NCBI GenBank assembly: GCA_900765575.1
Contig: CAAFRW010000251.1
Span: 1 to 17,504 of the forward strand
Direction: 5' to 3'
From: Bacteroidaceae bacterium
GTDB taxonomy: Bacteria; Bacteroidota; Bacteroidia; Bacteroidales; Bacteroidaceae
Length of the DNA stretch: 17,504 bases
A program made the translations under genes and the position numbers. Below, piece by piece: positions 1 to 6,956 of the stretch (its first letter is position 1; every line of letters begins with the position of its first letter). The notes under the pieces are model-generated. The model saw only the letters and a program-made list of their open reading frames with translations. It was not told the DNA's origin and ran no database searches.

Positions 1-379
1 ACTCCGGCAGTTCCTCTATGCTGTTAATGGGGACATAAGCCGGTACTACAAGACCGATACGGGCACTGTCGAACACTTGCCCCAATATTTCAAATTTTCC
101 TTGATACTTTTCGAAATAGGGCTCATGCGTAACGGGAAGCCAACTGTCAAGAAACACGTCCGTCTTTCCACGCGCAAGTGAGGTAAATATGGGGGCGATG
201 TCCGCATTAAGCAATTCAACTTGAAAACCCTGCTCCACGAGAATTTCACGGGCTAAGTGGGTCACTGATATACCTTCCGCCCAGTTGGGATAAGCGATGC
301 TTATTTTATTGGGGTTGATGACACACGAAGCCATCAGGAAACTACTGATAATGATTGCAATATATCTGGATGTTTTCAT
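1..379 (-). CDS. Glycine betaine/proline-betaine ABC transporter substrate-binding lipoprotein (partial, C-terminus off left edge)
   Basis: This is the N-terminal 126 codons of an OpuAC/ProX-type periplasmic binding protein; the rest lies beyond position 1. Reading from the ATG at 379 gives MKTSRYIAIIISSFLMASC, a lipoprotein signal with the lipid-anchored cysteine at residue 19. The mature part starts with a strand resembling SIAYPNWAEG and continues with a segment on switching between a transported ligand site and a DVFLDSWLP motif, both typical of the OpuAC family. The protein should bind a quaternary ammonium osmolyte and deliver it to the permease encoded just upstream. The gene starts 25 nt after the permease stop, so it is the third gene of the operon. 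The exact ligand (glycine betaine, proline betaine or choline) cannot be decided because the aromatic cage residues are mostly outside the window. Confidence 0.88.
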   Translation of the reverse strand, partial: MKTSRYIAIIISSFLMASCVINPNKISIAYPNWAEGISVTHLAREILVEQGFQVELLNADIAPIFTSLARGKTDVFLDSWLPVTHEPYFEKYQGKFEILGQVFDSARIGLVVPAYVPINSIEELPE

Positions 380-404
380 AAATCTATTGTGTTAAATATG
401 ATGA

Positions 405-1220
405 TTATTTCCTTTGGGCGATGCCCTGAGTAATACGGTCTAAAATAATAGCCAGTATCACAACGGCAATGCCGCCTTCAAAGCCGAGTCCGATTTTCAT
501 TTGTGTGATGCCTTTCAGTACCACCTCTCCCAAGCCACCGGCTGAAATCATGGCAGACACCACTACCATGGAAAGTGCCATCATGATAGTCTGGTTAATG
601 CCGGTCAATATGGTGGGTAAGGCCAAAGGCAACTGCACCTTGAAAAGTAATTGGCGGGGAGTAGCCCCGAACGATCGGGCAGCCTCTATTACATTTTTAG
701 GTACTTGCCGTATGCCCAATCCCGTAAGCCGTACCACCGGAGGCATGGCAAAGATGATGGTGGCGAAAGCACCGGGAACCGTACCCAATCCGAAGAACAA
801 TACCGCAGGAATCAGATAGACGAAAGCAGGCATGGTCTGCATACAGTCTAGAACGGGACGGAGTATCCGGCTGCAGCGTCCACTTTTTCCCGACCAAATG
901 CCGAGTGGGATTCCTATCAGCAATGCCATGCAAGTGGAGGAGAGCACTAAGGCGAGCGTCTGCATGGTTTCTTCCCAAAATCCCATACCCCATATCAGTA
1001 ACAGTCCCAAAAGGGTGAAAACACCCATGCCTTTACCTGTTTTCCACCAAGCTAATAAAGCAGTCAGTGGAATAAAAATATAAAACGGGATGGTGTACAA
1101 TGCCAGTTGAAAACTGTCGATAAAACTTTCTACGCCTACATTCAACGCATCAAAAAATCCCGCACCTTTCTTGGTCAGCCATTCGATGGCTGCTTCTATA
1201 TAATAACCTATGTCTATCAT
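405..1220 (-). CDS. Glycine betaine/proline-betaine ABC transporter permease (OpuAB/ProW type)
   Basis: This 271-residue integral membrane protein is the translocation subunit of the osmoprotectant importer. The sequence shows a hydrophilic amphipathic N-terminus (to about residue 40), then several membrane segments (about 41-58, 68-80, 88-108, 132-155, 210-228 and 250-262). The cytoplasmic EAA loop that docks on the ATPase is clear at residues 179-198, starting EAARSFGATPRQ. The length matches OpuAB/ProW proteins of the short type with a small N-terminal extension. It starts 20 nt after the stop codon of the ATPase gene and ends 25 nt before the binding lipoprotein gene, so the three genes are almost certainly one transcript in the order ATPase, permease, binding protein. 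Nothing in the sequence looks damaged. Confidence 0.93.
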   Translation of the reverse strand: MIDIGYYIEAAIEWLTKKGAGFFDALNVGVESFIDSFQLALYTIPFYIFIPLTALLAWWKTGKGMGVFTLLGLLLIWGMGFWEETMQTLALVLSSTCMALLIGIPLGIWSGKSGRCSRILRPVLDCMQTMPAFVYLIPAVLFFGLGTVPGAFATIIFAMPPVVRLTGLGIRQVPKNVIEAARSFGATPRQLLFKVQLPLALPTILTGINQTIMMALSMVVVSAMISAGGLGEVVLKGITQMKIGLGFEGGIAVVILAIILDRITQGIAQRK

Positions 1221-1240
1221 TGTATATATCGTTATTTTTA

Positions 1241-2476
1241 TTATAAATCAATTGCTTGTTGGATAATGTCGTTTATCTCTTCCTTATCCTTGCCGGTCAC
1301 TTCCACAATGAGCGATGAAAGTGGAACCACTCCCTCAAATTCACGTTCTTCATTCACCACCCAAATAGGAGAGTTAGTCTTAGTCATCAGCGGAAGGATG
1401 TCTTCCACCACCGTGTCTGCGGTAATAGAATGAACCTCGCTCTTTATGACCGAAGCGATGTCTTTCACTTTCGCTTCACGCAACTTCACAAGGTCGCCTA
1501 ACCGAACCTCGCCTTGCAGAATGCCGTTGGCATCCACTACGGGAAGTACGGTAAGTTTGCGCTCCTTCATTTTGCGTATCAACACCTCTGGCCCCTCCTT
1601 TTCCAAGCGAGCTACTACGGGTTTATCCACCATAATTGAAGAAGCGGTGACAATACGGCTGCGGTCCACATTTTCCACGAAGTTCTGCACATATTTATTG
1701 GCTGGCTCTGTCAGAATCTCCTCCGATGTCCCAATCTGCTCGATTTCACCATCACGCATGATAGCGATGCGGTCGCCCAACTTAATGGCCTCCTCCAAAT
1801 CGTGGGTAATGAATACAATGGTTTTCTTCATTTTCGATTGTAAAGCCAGCAGCTCATCCTGCATCTGCACTCGAATCAGTGGGTCGAGAGCAGAGAATGC
1901 CTCGTCCATTAACAATACCTCGGGGTCATTTGCCAAAGCGCGTGCCAAACCAACACGTTGTTGCATACCGCCCGACAGTTCGTTTATCATCTGGTTCTCG
2001 TAACCATCAAGCCCCACAAGTTTCATGCTATCCAATGCTTTTTGTTCGCGTTCTTCCTTGCCTATACCTTGCAGCTCAAGGCCGAAAGCAATATTCTGCA
2101 ACACGGTACGGTGGGGCAACAGCCCGAAATGTTGGAAGACCATGGCCAGTTCCTTGCGACGGACAGTACGCAGTTCCTCGTCGGTCATGGTGGCTATATT
2201 CTTGCCATTGACCGCAATTGCTCCAAAGGTGGGCTTGTTAAGTCGGTTGATGCAACGTAACAAACTGGATTTTCCACTTCCACTCAGCCCCATAATGACG
2301 AATATTTCACCTTCGTTGATGGTAAAGTTGGCACCGTTTACAGCGACAGTACATCCTGTTTCTTTCTTGATTTCCTGTTTGCTCTTTCCTTTCATCAGCA
2401 TTTTGAACGCTTTGTTCCACTCACGACCGAAAATAAGGTAGAGCTTCATTACTTCTATTTTCTTTTTCTCATTCAT
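1241..2476 (-). CDS. Glycine betaine/proline-betaine ABC transporter ATP-binding protein with CBS domains (OpuAA/ProV type)
   Basis: This 411-residue ATPase powers the osmolyte importer. It contains a Walker A motif GLSGSGKS at residues 63-70, the ABC signature LSGGMQQR at 167-174, a Walker B VLLMDE at 187-192 followed by the D-loop SALD, and the switch histidine in ITHD at about 225. Residues 275-395 form two CBS domains, which in OpuA-type transporters sense ionic strength and gate transport. The N-terminal extension with FGREWNKAFKML is the usual one for this family and supports the ATG at 2476. It is the first gene of the operon and is preceded by a leader of about 260 nt. ProV-type ATPases of this length are cytoplasmic and work as a dimer with two permease copies. 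The substrate class is well supported, the exact osmolyte is not. Confidence 0.94.
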   Translation of the reverse strand: MNEKKKIEVMKLYLIFGREWNKAFKMLMKGKSKQEIKKETGCTVAVNGANFTINEGEIFVIMGLSGSGKSSLLRCINRLNKPTFGAIAVNGKNIATMTDEELRTVRRKELAMVFQHFGLLPHRTVLQNIAFGLELQGIGKEEREQKALDSMKLVGLDGYENQMINELSGGMQQRVGLARALANDPEVLLMDEAFSALDPLIRVQMQDELLALQSKMKKTIVFITHDLEEAIKLGDRIAIMRDGEIEQIGTSEEILTEPANKYVQNFVENVDRSRIVTASSIMVDKPVVARLEKEGPEVLIRKMKERKLTVLPVVDANGILQGEVRLGDLVKLREAKVKDIASVIKSEVHSITADTVVEDILPLMTKTNSPIWVVNEEREFEGVVPLSSLIVEVTGKDKEEINDIIQQAIDL

Positions 2477-2573
2477 AAATAAACCTTTCTTTCATTCGTT
2501 AATCTTTTCTCCGTCTGAATACAAAAATGATTTGAATGCCTATCTGTCAAACAAACAGGCACACGGAAATTTT

Positions 2574-2599
2574 ATTGTCATTCCATGTGGAACAACAAT
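2574..2599 (-). promoter_or_regulatory. Hairpin in the long 5' leader of the importer operon
   Basis: In the transcript the arm ATTGTTGTTCC (2599-2589) pairs with GGAATGACAAT (2584-2574) around an ACAT loop. Nine positions are Watson-Crick pairs and the two in the middle are G-U wobbles in RNA, so the helix is 11 pairs long. No uridine run follows it, so it is not a standard terminator. It sits about 100 nt before the start codon. It does not match a riboswitch class I recognise. A role in translational or osmotic control is inference only. Confidence 0.45.
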
Positions 2600-2744
2600 C
2601 ATTTCTTTTTTATTTTTAAAGAAAACAACCGCAATAGGGGCGATACTGATGAGCTTGAACCATGTGAGATAAACGGAACTATTTCCAACAAAGATTTGTC
2701 CTAATGATTCTGCCCTCTAAAGGCCTTTGTTGTACGGTATTTTG

Positions 2745-2776
2745 CAAAGATACGGAAAAATATGCAGTTAAACAAA
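2745..2776 (-). promoter_or_regulatory. Bacteroidales promoter of the osmoprotectant importer operon
   Basis: Reading the minus strand, a TTTG (-33 element) at 2776-2773 is followed after 20 nt by TATCTTTG at 2752-2745, an exact match to the Bacteroidales -7 consensus TAnnTTTG. Transcription should start near 2738, which gives the ATPase gene at 2476 an untranslated leader of about 260 nt. A perfect 10-bp palindrome (AAAGGCCTTT, 2719-2728) lies just inside the predicted transcript. The spacing and both boxes agree with the known sigma-ABfr promoter layout; the start site itself is inferred. Confidence 0.7.
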
Positions 2777-2894
2777 CATTATTGGCAGGCATCTGGGACT
2801 TTTACAAGCCCATACATAGTATGGATATTTCCTTAATATTTTTCAACGAATGGCAAAAGATGGCAAATAACCTGTATTTGTCGTTTTTTTCTTG

Positions 2895-2922
2895 TTTGTC
2901 AATCCTTTAAAGGCTAATTTTG
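2895..2922 (+). promoter_or_regulatory. Probable promoter of the FemAB-type gene with an embedded palindrome
   Basis: TAATTTTG at 2915-2922 matches the -7 consensus TAnnTTTG. A TTTG at 2895-2898 could be the -33 box, although the 16-nt spacing is shorter than the usual 19-21. A perfect 10-bp palindrome CCTTTAAAGG (2904-2913) fills the spacer, which is where an operator would block RNA polymerase. Transcription would start near 2929, leaving a leader of about 58 nt before the ATG at 2987. Confidence 0.45.
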
Positions 2923-2986
2923 CATTTTTATGTTAATTTGCTCTGTTCGTTTCATCATCAGAAAGAGCACAAAACCTATTTCAAAA

Positions 2987-4105
2987 ATGAATATCCGACT
3001 GGAACCCAAAGAAATTACAGACGCTTATAGTACACCCATTGTTCAGCAAACCTCCTTTTGGTCAAAGGTAAAAGAACAACTTGGCATAAATTCCTACGCT
3101 TTTGATTACAGCGTGCGCAACAGTGACCTTTACACCCATGTAGGAGGTTATGCGCATACACAAGCGGACTTCATCATGTTTTTTCAGTACCTCAATCGTG
3201 AGGATTATATCGCTTATCTGCCATACGGTCCCGAGATAGAACCATCGGAAGAAAATCAGGGCGCTTTTCTGGAAGAACTTTCCGAATCGCTCCGTTCTTT
3301 CCTGCCCAAGCATTGCATAGCACTGCGTTATGACCTTAATTGGGAAAGCCATTGGTGCAAAACCGATGATTTTGACGAAGCAGGCCGTTGGATAGGACTT
3401 CCCAAGAAAGAGTTTCAAGAAATAAAACTCAACTATGGCACTTGCTGCCACAACTTGCGTAAAGCCAACACCAATATTCTGGCGGCCAATACCATCGTAC
3501 TTGATTTGTTTGCCACAGAAGAGAAGATACTCGCACGGATGAAGCCCAAGACACGCTATAATATCCGGTTAGCATTGAAACGTGGAGTGGAAGTGCGTTC
3601 GGTGGGAATTGAAGGATTACGGATTTGGTACAGCCTCTATCAAGAAACTGCTTTTCGCAACGGGCTTCATTTGAACGACATCCAGTATTTCTATTCCATA
3701 TTTGCTTCAAAGATGGAATGTGACGACCCTAAAGTAAATGTAAAACTGCTCATAGCCTATCATGACAACACTCCGTTGGCAGCGATGTTCCTGGTGCTCT
3801 CATCCCATCGGGCTACTTACCTCTATGGGGCTTCTTCGTCAGCTCACCGCAACCTGATGTCCACTTATGCCTTGCAATGGAGGGCTATACAGCTGGCGCG
3901 TGAGAACAATTGCTTGGAGTATGATATGTTCGGTATCGCTCCGTATGCCGATACCTCACATCCCATGTACGGGCTTTATAAGTTCAAACATGGTTTTGGC
4001 GGAGAAATCTATCATCAGTTGGGATGCTGGGACTATCCGTTAGAAGAGGATAAGTATCAATATTTTACAGCAAAGGAAATGAGTATGCAGGGATACTATT
4101 CTTAA
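2987..4105 (+). CDS. FemA/FemB-family aminoacyltransferase (peptidoglycan bridge-type)
   Basis: The product of 372 residues belongs to the FemABX family, which transfers amino acids from aminoacyl-tRNA to peptidoglycan precursors at the cytoplasmic face. It has two GNAT-like halves; the family's diagnostic basic stretch MKPKTRYNIRLALKRGVEV is at residues 185-203, and the C-terminal half has the YLYGASS segment at 278-284 and the FKHGFGGE motif at 333-340. An in-frame ATG at 2930 would add 19 residues, but that codon sits almost on the predicted transcription start and the added residues look unlike the family, so the ATG at 2987 is preferred. The gene is divergent from the importer operon and appears monocistronic. 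Bacteroidales peptidoglycan is generally described as directly cross-linked, so the true acceptor may not be a cross-bridge. Confidence 0.85.
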   Translation: MNIRLEPKEITDAYSTPIVQQTSFWSKVKEQLGINSYAFDYSVRNSDLYTHVGGYAHTQADFIMFFQYLNREDYIAYLPYGPEIEPSEENQGAFLEELSESLRSFLPKHCIALRYDLNWESHWCKTDDFDEAGRWIGLPKKEFQEIKLNYGTCCHNLRKANTNILAANTIVLDLFATEEKILARMKPKTRYNIRLALKRGVEVRSVGIEGLRIWYSLYQETAFRNGLHLNDIQYFYSIFASKMECDDPKVNVKLLIAYHDNTPLAAMFLVLSSHRATYLYGASSSAHRNLMSTYALQWRAIQLARENNCLEYDMFGIAPYADTSHPMYGLYKFKHGFGGEIYHQLGCWDYPLEEDKYQYFTAKEMSMQGYYS

Positions 4106-4547
4106 AAAGTAAATCTCTGTGCGTATTTTACAAAAGTAGTTTTTAAGCTATACGTAATTTGGGGAACTATACGAAAACTGCTTCTTCAATCAAGAAGTAT
4201 ATACCTTCTCTATTCGGCTAAGTATAGTGAAATTACACTGCGAAATGTCACACTTGGAACCAATGAAGATTTACAAGCAAAAAAATTAAATGACAGAGCA
4301 CAAGGTTAGAGAAAAATAATAGAACAAATATAGTACCTTTGCAGTGGCTTAGGCAGTGAGCCAAAATAGAAGTGGAATATCGGAAACAAACTGCACCGAA
4401 AAAGAAGAAACCGCTCGTATTGACGCCCCAAATGGATTAAAAATCAATAAAAGCGTTAAATCTTCACTCTTTAGAATGTACCCTTAAATGTTATGACCAT
4501 ATTTCTGACTTATTACTTTTAAATTATTGAGTAATAATCGGTTATAA
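4106..4547 (+). other. Gene-poor interval with an orphan promoter-like site
   Basis: No convincing gene lies between the FemAB-type stop and the first open codon of the leucine-rich-repeat gene. The stretch holds a small hairpin (CTTCTT 4181-4186 with AAGAAG 4192-4197, no U-run), an exact -7 type box TACCTTTG at 4334-4341 without an obvious -33 partner, and a short open segment at 4360-4440 whose translation includes VEYRKQTAPKKKKPLVLTP but which has no ATG. Many stop codons occupy all frames between 4441 and 4547. It may be the remains of the missing 5' part of the repeat gene or of another gene that was deleted. Confidence 0.5.
4334..4341 (+). promoter_or_regulatory. -7 type promoter box (TACCTTTG) upstream of the truncated repeat gene
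   Basis: The octamer fits TAnnTTTG exactly, but there is no good TTTG 19-21 nt upstream. It lies about 200 nt before the first open codon of the repeat gene, with stop codons in between, so it may have served the gene before its 5' end was lost. Confidence 0.35.
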
Positions 4548-5843
4548 ATACAGAAAATAAACAATCGCGTTTTTGAAAGATGTGACAGTTTAGAACAAAT
4601 AGATTTTCCGGAAGTAAAAGAAATAGCATACAACGCATTCATAAATTGCACTAACTTACAAACAATCAAATTACCCAAAGTAAAAAAACTGGGGAGCCAA
4701 TGTTTTTTCTATTGCACCCACCTGCAATCGGTAGACTTGCCGGAAATTCTTGAAATAGAAGCCAAAACATTCGGACGATGCGATAGTCTGAAAGAAATAC
4801 GGCTTCCACGTATTGAAAAAATCGGAAGTGAAGCTTTTTATGAGTGCAAGCATTTAACCAGAATAGAAATGAAGCGCATAGAGGATTTAGACTATAAAAG
4901 ATGGGGGATTAACATCCCCATGGACACGATAGAAGTAAATGATACCCTTGTGGTTCTTGCCAAAAAAGGACTTTCGATAAAAAGATACAATACTGTACAA
5001 ATAGAGGATTCGGTATCGGTATTTAAAAAGGGGCCGACAGAGGCTAGAAAAATAAAACTTCCATATACTATTGATAGTATCTGCTCCGAGGCATTCGACA
5101 GCATTCCATATATGGAAAAACTGTCAGTATCTTTCTTCAATAAAAAATATTACTCATGGAGAAACGGACTCTATATCCATAACAAGACTCAAATGGCAGG
5201 TTATGCTCCCAACTCGGAAAAGGTATATATTATGAGATACGTAGACCACCTTAAACTAGGGAATAATGTAAAGAAACTATACGTCATACCACCTATGAAT
5301 CTAGGAGGCATTTCAATGGAAAACAAAGAAGATTGCATTGTATATATTCCATACGGATATACTCCCTATTGCAAATACCTGCCCGAATATAAGGACTTCA
5401 AAGAAATAGTAGAATTAAGCGGATTCGAAACATTCTATTACAGATTGTCCCACTTAACCACACTTCTTATTCACAGCTACTATATATGGATGGGATGGTA
5501 CGGATGCGGTCTATTGCTCATTCTGTTACTTTTATCCGCCATACTGCTGTATCGGAAAAAGAAACTGAAACAAGTCCTAACCCAAATTCCATATTATATA
5601 TTGCTGCTTGTTTTTTGCTGGATTATATATCTTGCTTTAGCCATCAATCTTGAATTCAAGTTCACCAATGGATTTGTACCTGTATTTTTAGCTTTAGGAA
5701 TTCTACTTTTATGGAGAAATCAACAATCCATTTTTCTTTGGATAAAAAAGAAACGGACAGTAACAGCCCCCAAAAGCATTATAAAAGAAGAACCAAAGCA
5801 AGTGATTACAAAAAGAAAGAAATCAACCAAAAGAAAGCGATAA
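4548..5843 (+). CDS. BspA-like leucine-rich-repeat membrane protein, probably 5'-truncated
   Basis: The open frame begins right after a TAA at 4545 and shows four consecutive BspA-type (LRR_5) repeats of about 23 residues, each with the pattern L-P-x-[IV]-x-x-I-x-x-x-[AV]-F-x-x-C-x-x-L (for example VFERCDSLEQIDFP, AFINCTNLQTIKLP, TFGRCDSLKEIRLP). The first repeat is cut in the middle and there is no ATG, signal peptide or ribosome site before it; the first possible start is a TTG at 4737, inside the repeats. The middle region has no recognisable domain. Near the C-terminus are two or three membrane segments (about 5480-5550, 5585-5645 and 5665-5715), followed by a very basic tail. Related proteins are usually surface or envelope proteins with a cleaved signal sequence. 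I judge this a decayed gene, though expression from the TTG cannot be excluded. Confidence 0.7.
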   Translation: MQKINNRVFERCDSLEQIDFPEVKEIAYNAFINCTNLQTIKLPKVKKLGSQCFFYCTHLQSVDLPEILEIEAKTFGRCDSLKEIRLPRIEKIGSEAFYECKHLTRIEMKRIEDLDYKRWGINIPMDTIEVNDTLVVLAKKGLSIKRYNTVQIEDSVSVFKKGPTEARKIKLPYTIDSICSEAFDSIPYMEKLSVSFFNKKYYSWRNGLYIHNKTQMAGYAPNSEKVYIMRYVDHLKLGNNVKKLYVIPPMNLGGISMENKEDCIVYIPYGYTPYCKYLPEYKDFKEIVELSGFETFYYRLSHLTTLLIHSYYIWMGWYGCGLLLILLLLSAILLYRKKKLKQVLTQIPYYILLLVFCWIIYLALAINLEFKFTNGFVPVFLALGILLLWRNQQSIFLWIKKKRTVTAPKSIIKEEPKQVITKRKKSTKRKR

Positions 5844-5935
5844 CTAAACCAGATAAATTACATGGAAGTATATCAAAACTCTATTTTATAAAAGAACAAC
5901 TTTTAATCTGAAACTTGATACTCCTATCAGCAATA

Positions 5936-5984
5936 AAAAGAGGTCCTATTAAACTCCATTTTTGAGTAATAATAGGACTCTTTT
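5936..5984. terminator. Bidirectional rho-independent terminator
   Basis: The arm AAAAGAGGTCCTATTA (5936-5951) pairs with TAATAGGACTCTTTT (5970-5984), with one bulged G and an 18-nt loop. T-rich runs follow the stem in both directions. It lies between the convergent repeat gene (plus) and nitrilase gene (minus) and can serve both. Confidence 0.8.
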
Positions 5985-6121
5985 GTATTAATTAGTTACA
6001 ATCTACCACCAGTAAGCATTTTAATTTTGACACTCTCTCATGTGGTTAAAATCATGCGTTATTTCTTTTTTAAAAAGAACGGAAAGAAGCTGTGCCAGTA
6101 TATAACGTACCGCCAACAGAA

Positions 6122-6904
6122 TTATCTCTCCCGTAAAGTAATGAGCCCATAACGAAGATCTTCTTTACCTTCGTTACACAAAACCACAGTTTCTCCCTCT
6201 GGATTAAGCAGTTGAGAATCCCCTGCATAATAGGGTCCGTATGGGTCGTTTCCAGCACAGTTTACCGCTATAATATGGGCATTGTTCTCCATAGCACGCT
6301 CTTTTAGCAAACGATTCCAATCTTCCCGGCGGGAAGCGGGCCAGTTAGCAATATAGATGGCAACATCGTATGAACCGTTATTGCGGCTCCATTCCGGAAA
6401 GCGCAAATCATAACAAATATAAGTGGCAAACTTCACTCCTTTATATTCAAAAATTAATGGGCTTTCTCCCGGAGAGAAGGCTCCTTTCTTAAAACAGTTA
6501 TGTTTATCATAATAAAGTACGGTACTATCCGGAAATGCGGCAATCAGACGGTTAAAGAACTTTCCGTCATGAGCATATATAGTGGAACCAATTAGTACAG
6601 CATTCTTTTGTATCGCCCAACGCTGCATCGTATTCTCCACTGCATCAAAACGGGCGGCAACATCTTGTTTATTGCTCTTTTCCGACTTTTTCATTTCACA
6701 GCCAGAAACAAACAACTCTGGAAAAACGATTAAATCACATGGTTCACAAGTCTTCACTCTTTTATCAAAAGCTTCCAGATTAGCATCCACATCTCCCCAA
6801 GCTAAATGAGGTTGCACAAGCGCCACCTTTACCGTTTGTGCTTCAGCTGATAGAACTCCACACATACATAACACGAAGCAGACCACCTTTATCATTTGTT
6901 CCAT
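6122..6904 (-). CDS. Nitrilase-superfamily (carbon-nitrogen) hydrolase with an N-terminal signal peptide
   Basis: This 260-residue protein has the three catalytic residues of the nitrilase superfamily: Glu63 in FPELF, Lys134 in YYDKHNCF and Cys164 in YICYDLRFPEW. The overall layout, including the GDSQ segment near the C-terminus, resembles the omega-amidase (YafV/Nit2) branch, which hydrolyses omega-amides such as alpha-ketoglutaramate. Residues 1-23 form a short basic-hydrophobic stretch ending LSAEAQ, a good signal peptide, so the enzyme probably acts in the periplasm, unlike typical cytoplasmic YafV. The sequence AGGGA is 10 nt before the second ATG (6895), which may be the true start and would keep the signal peptide. 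It begins 52 nt after the channel gene and may share its transcript. The substrate is unknown. Confidence 0.85.
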   Translation of the reverse strand: MEQMIKVVCFVLCMCGVLSAEAQTVKVALVQPHLAWGDVDANLEAFDKRVKTCEPCDLIVFPELFVSGCEMKKSEKSNKQDVAARFDAVENTMQRWAIQKNAVLIGSTIYAHDGKFFNRLIAAFPDSTVLYYDKHNCFKKGAFSPGESPLIFEYKGVKFATYICYDLRFPEWSRNNGSYDVAIYIANWPASRREDWNRLLKERAMENNAHIIAVNCAGNDPYGPYYAGDSQLLNPEGETVVLCNEGKEDLRYGLITLRER

Positions 6905-6956
6905 TCCCTAAAATCTTAAAATATTCTGTTTGCAAAAATTCAGTTGACGCATAGAG

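Noticed and set aside
469..2441. Several plus-strand frames opposite the permease and ATPase genes
   Set aside because: They are antisense shadows of well-supported genes, with low-complexity Ser/Pro/Arg-rich products and no family features.
2704..2910. Open frame of 68 codons on the plus strand between the importer and FemAB-type genes
   Set aside because: It runs through the importer promoter and the FemAB-type promoter boxes, its product resembles no family, and the frame is better explained as regulatory DNA.
2930..2986. Upstream in-frame ATG adding 19 residues to the FemAB-type protein
   Set aside because: The codon coincides with the predicted transcription start and the added residues do not resemble the family N-terminus.
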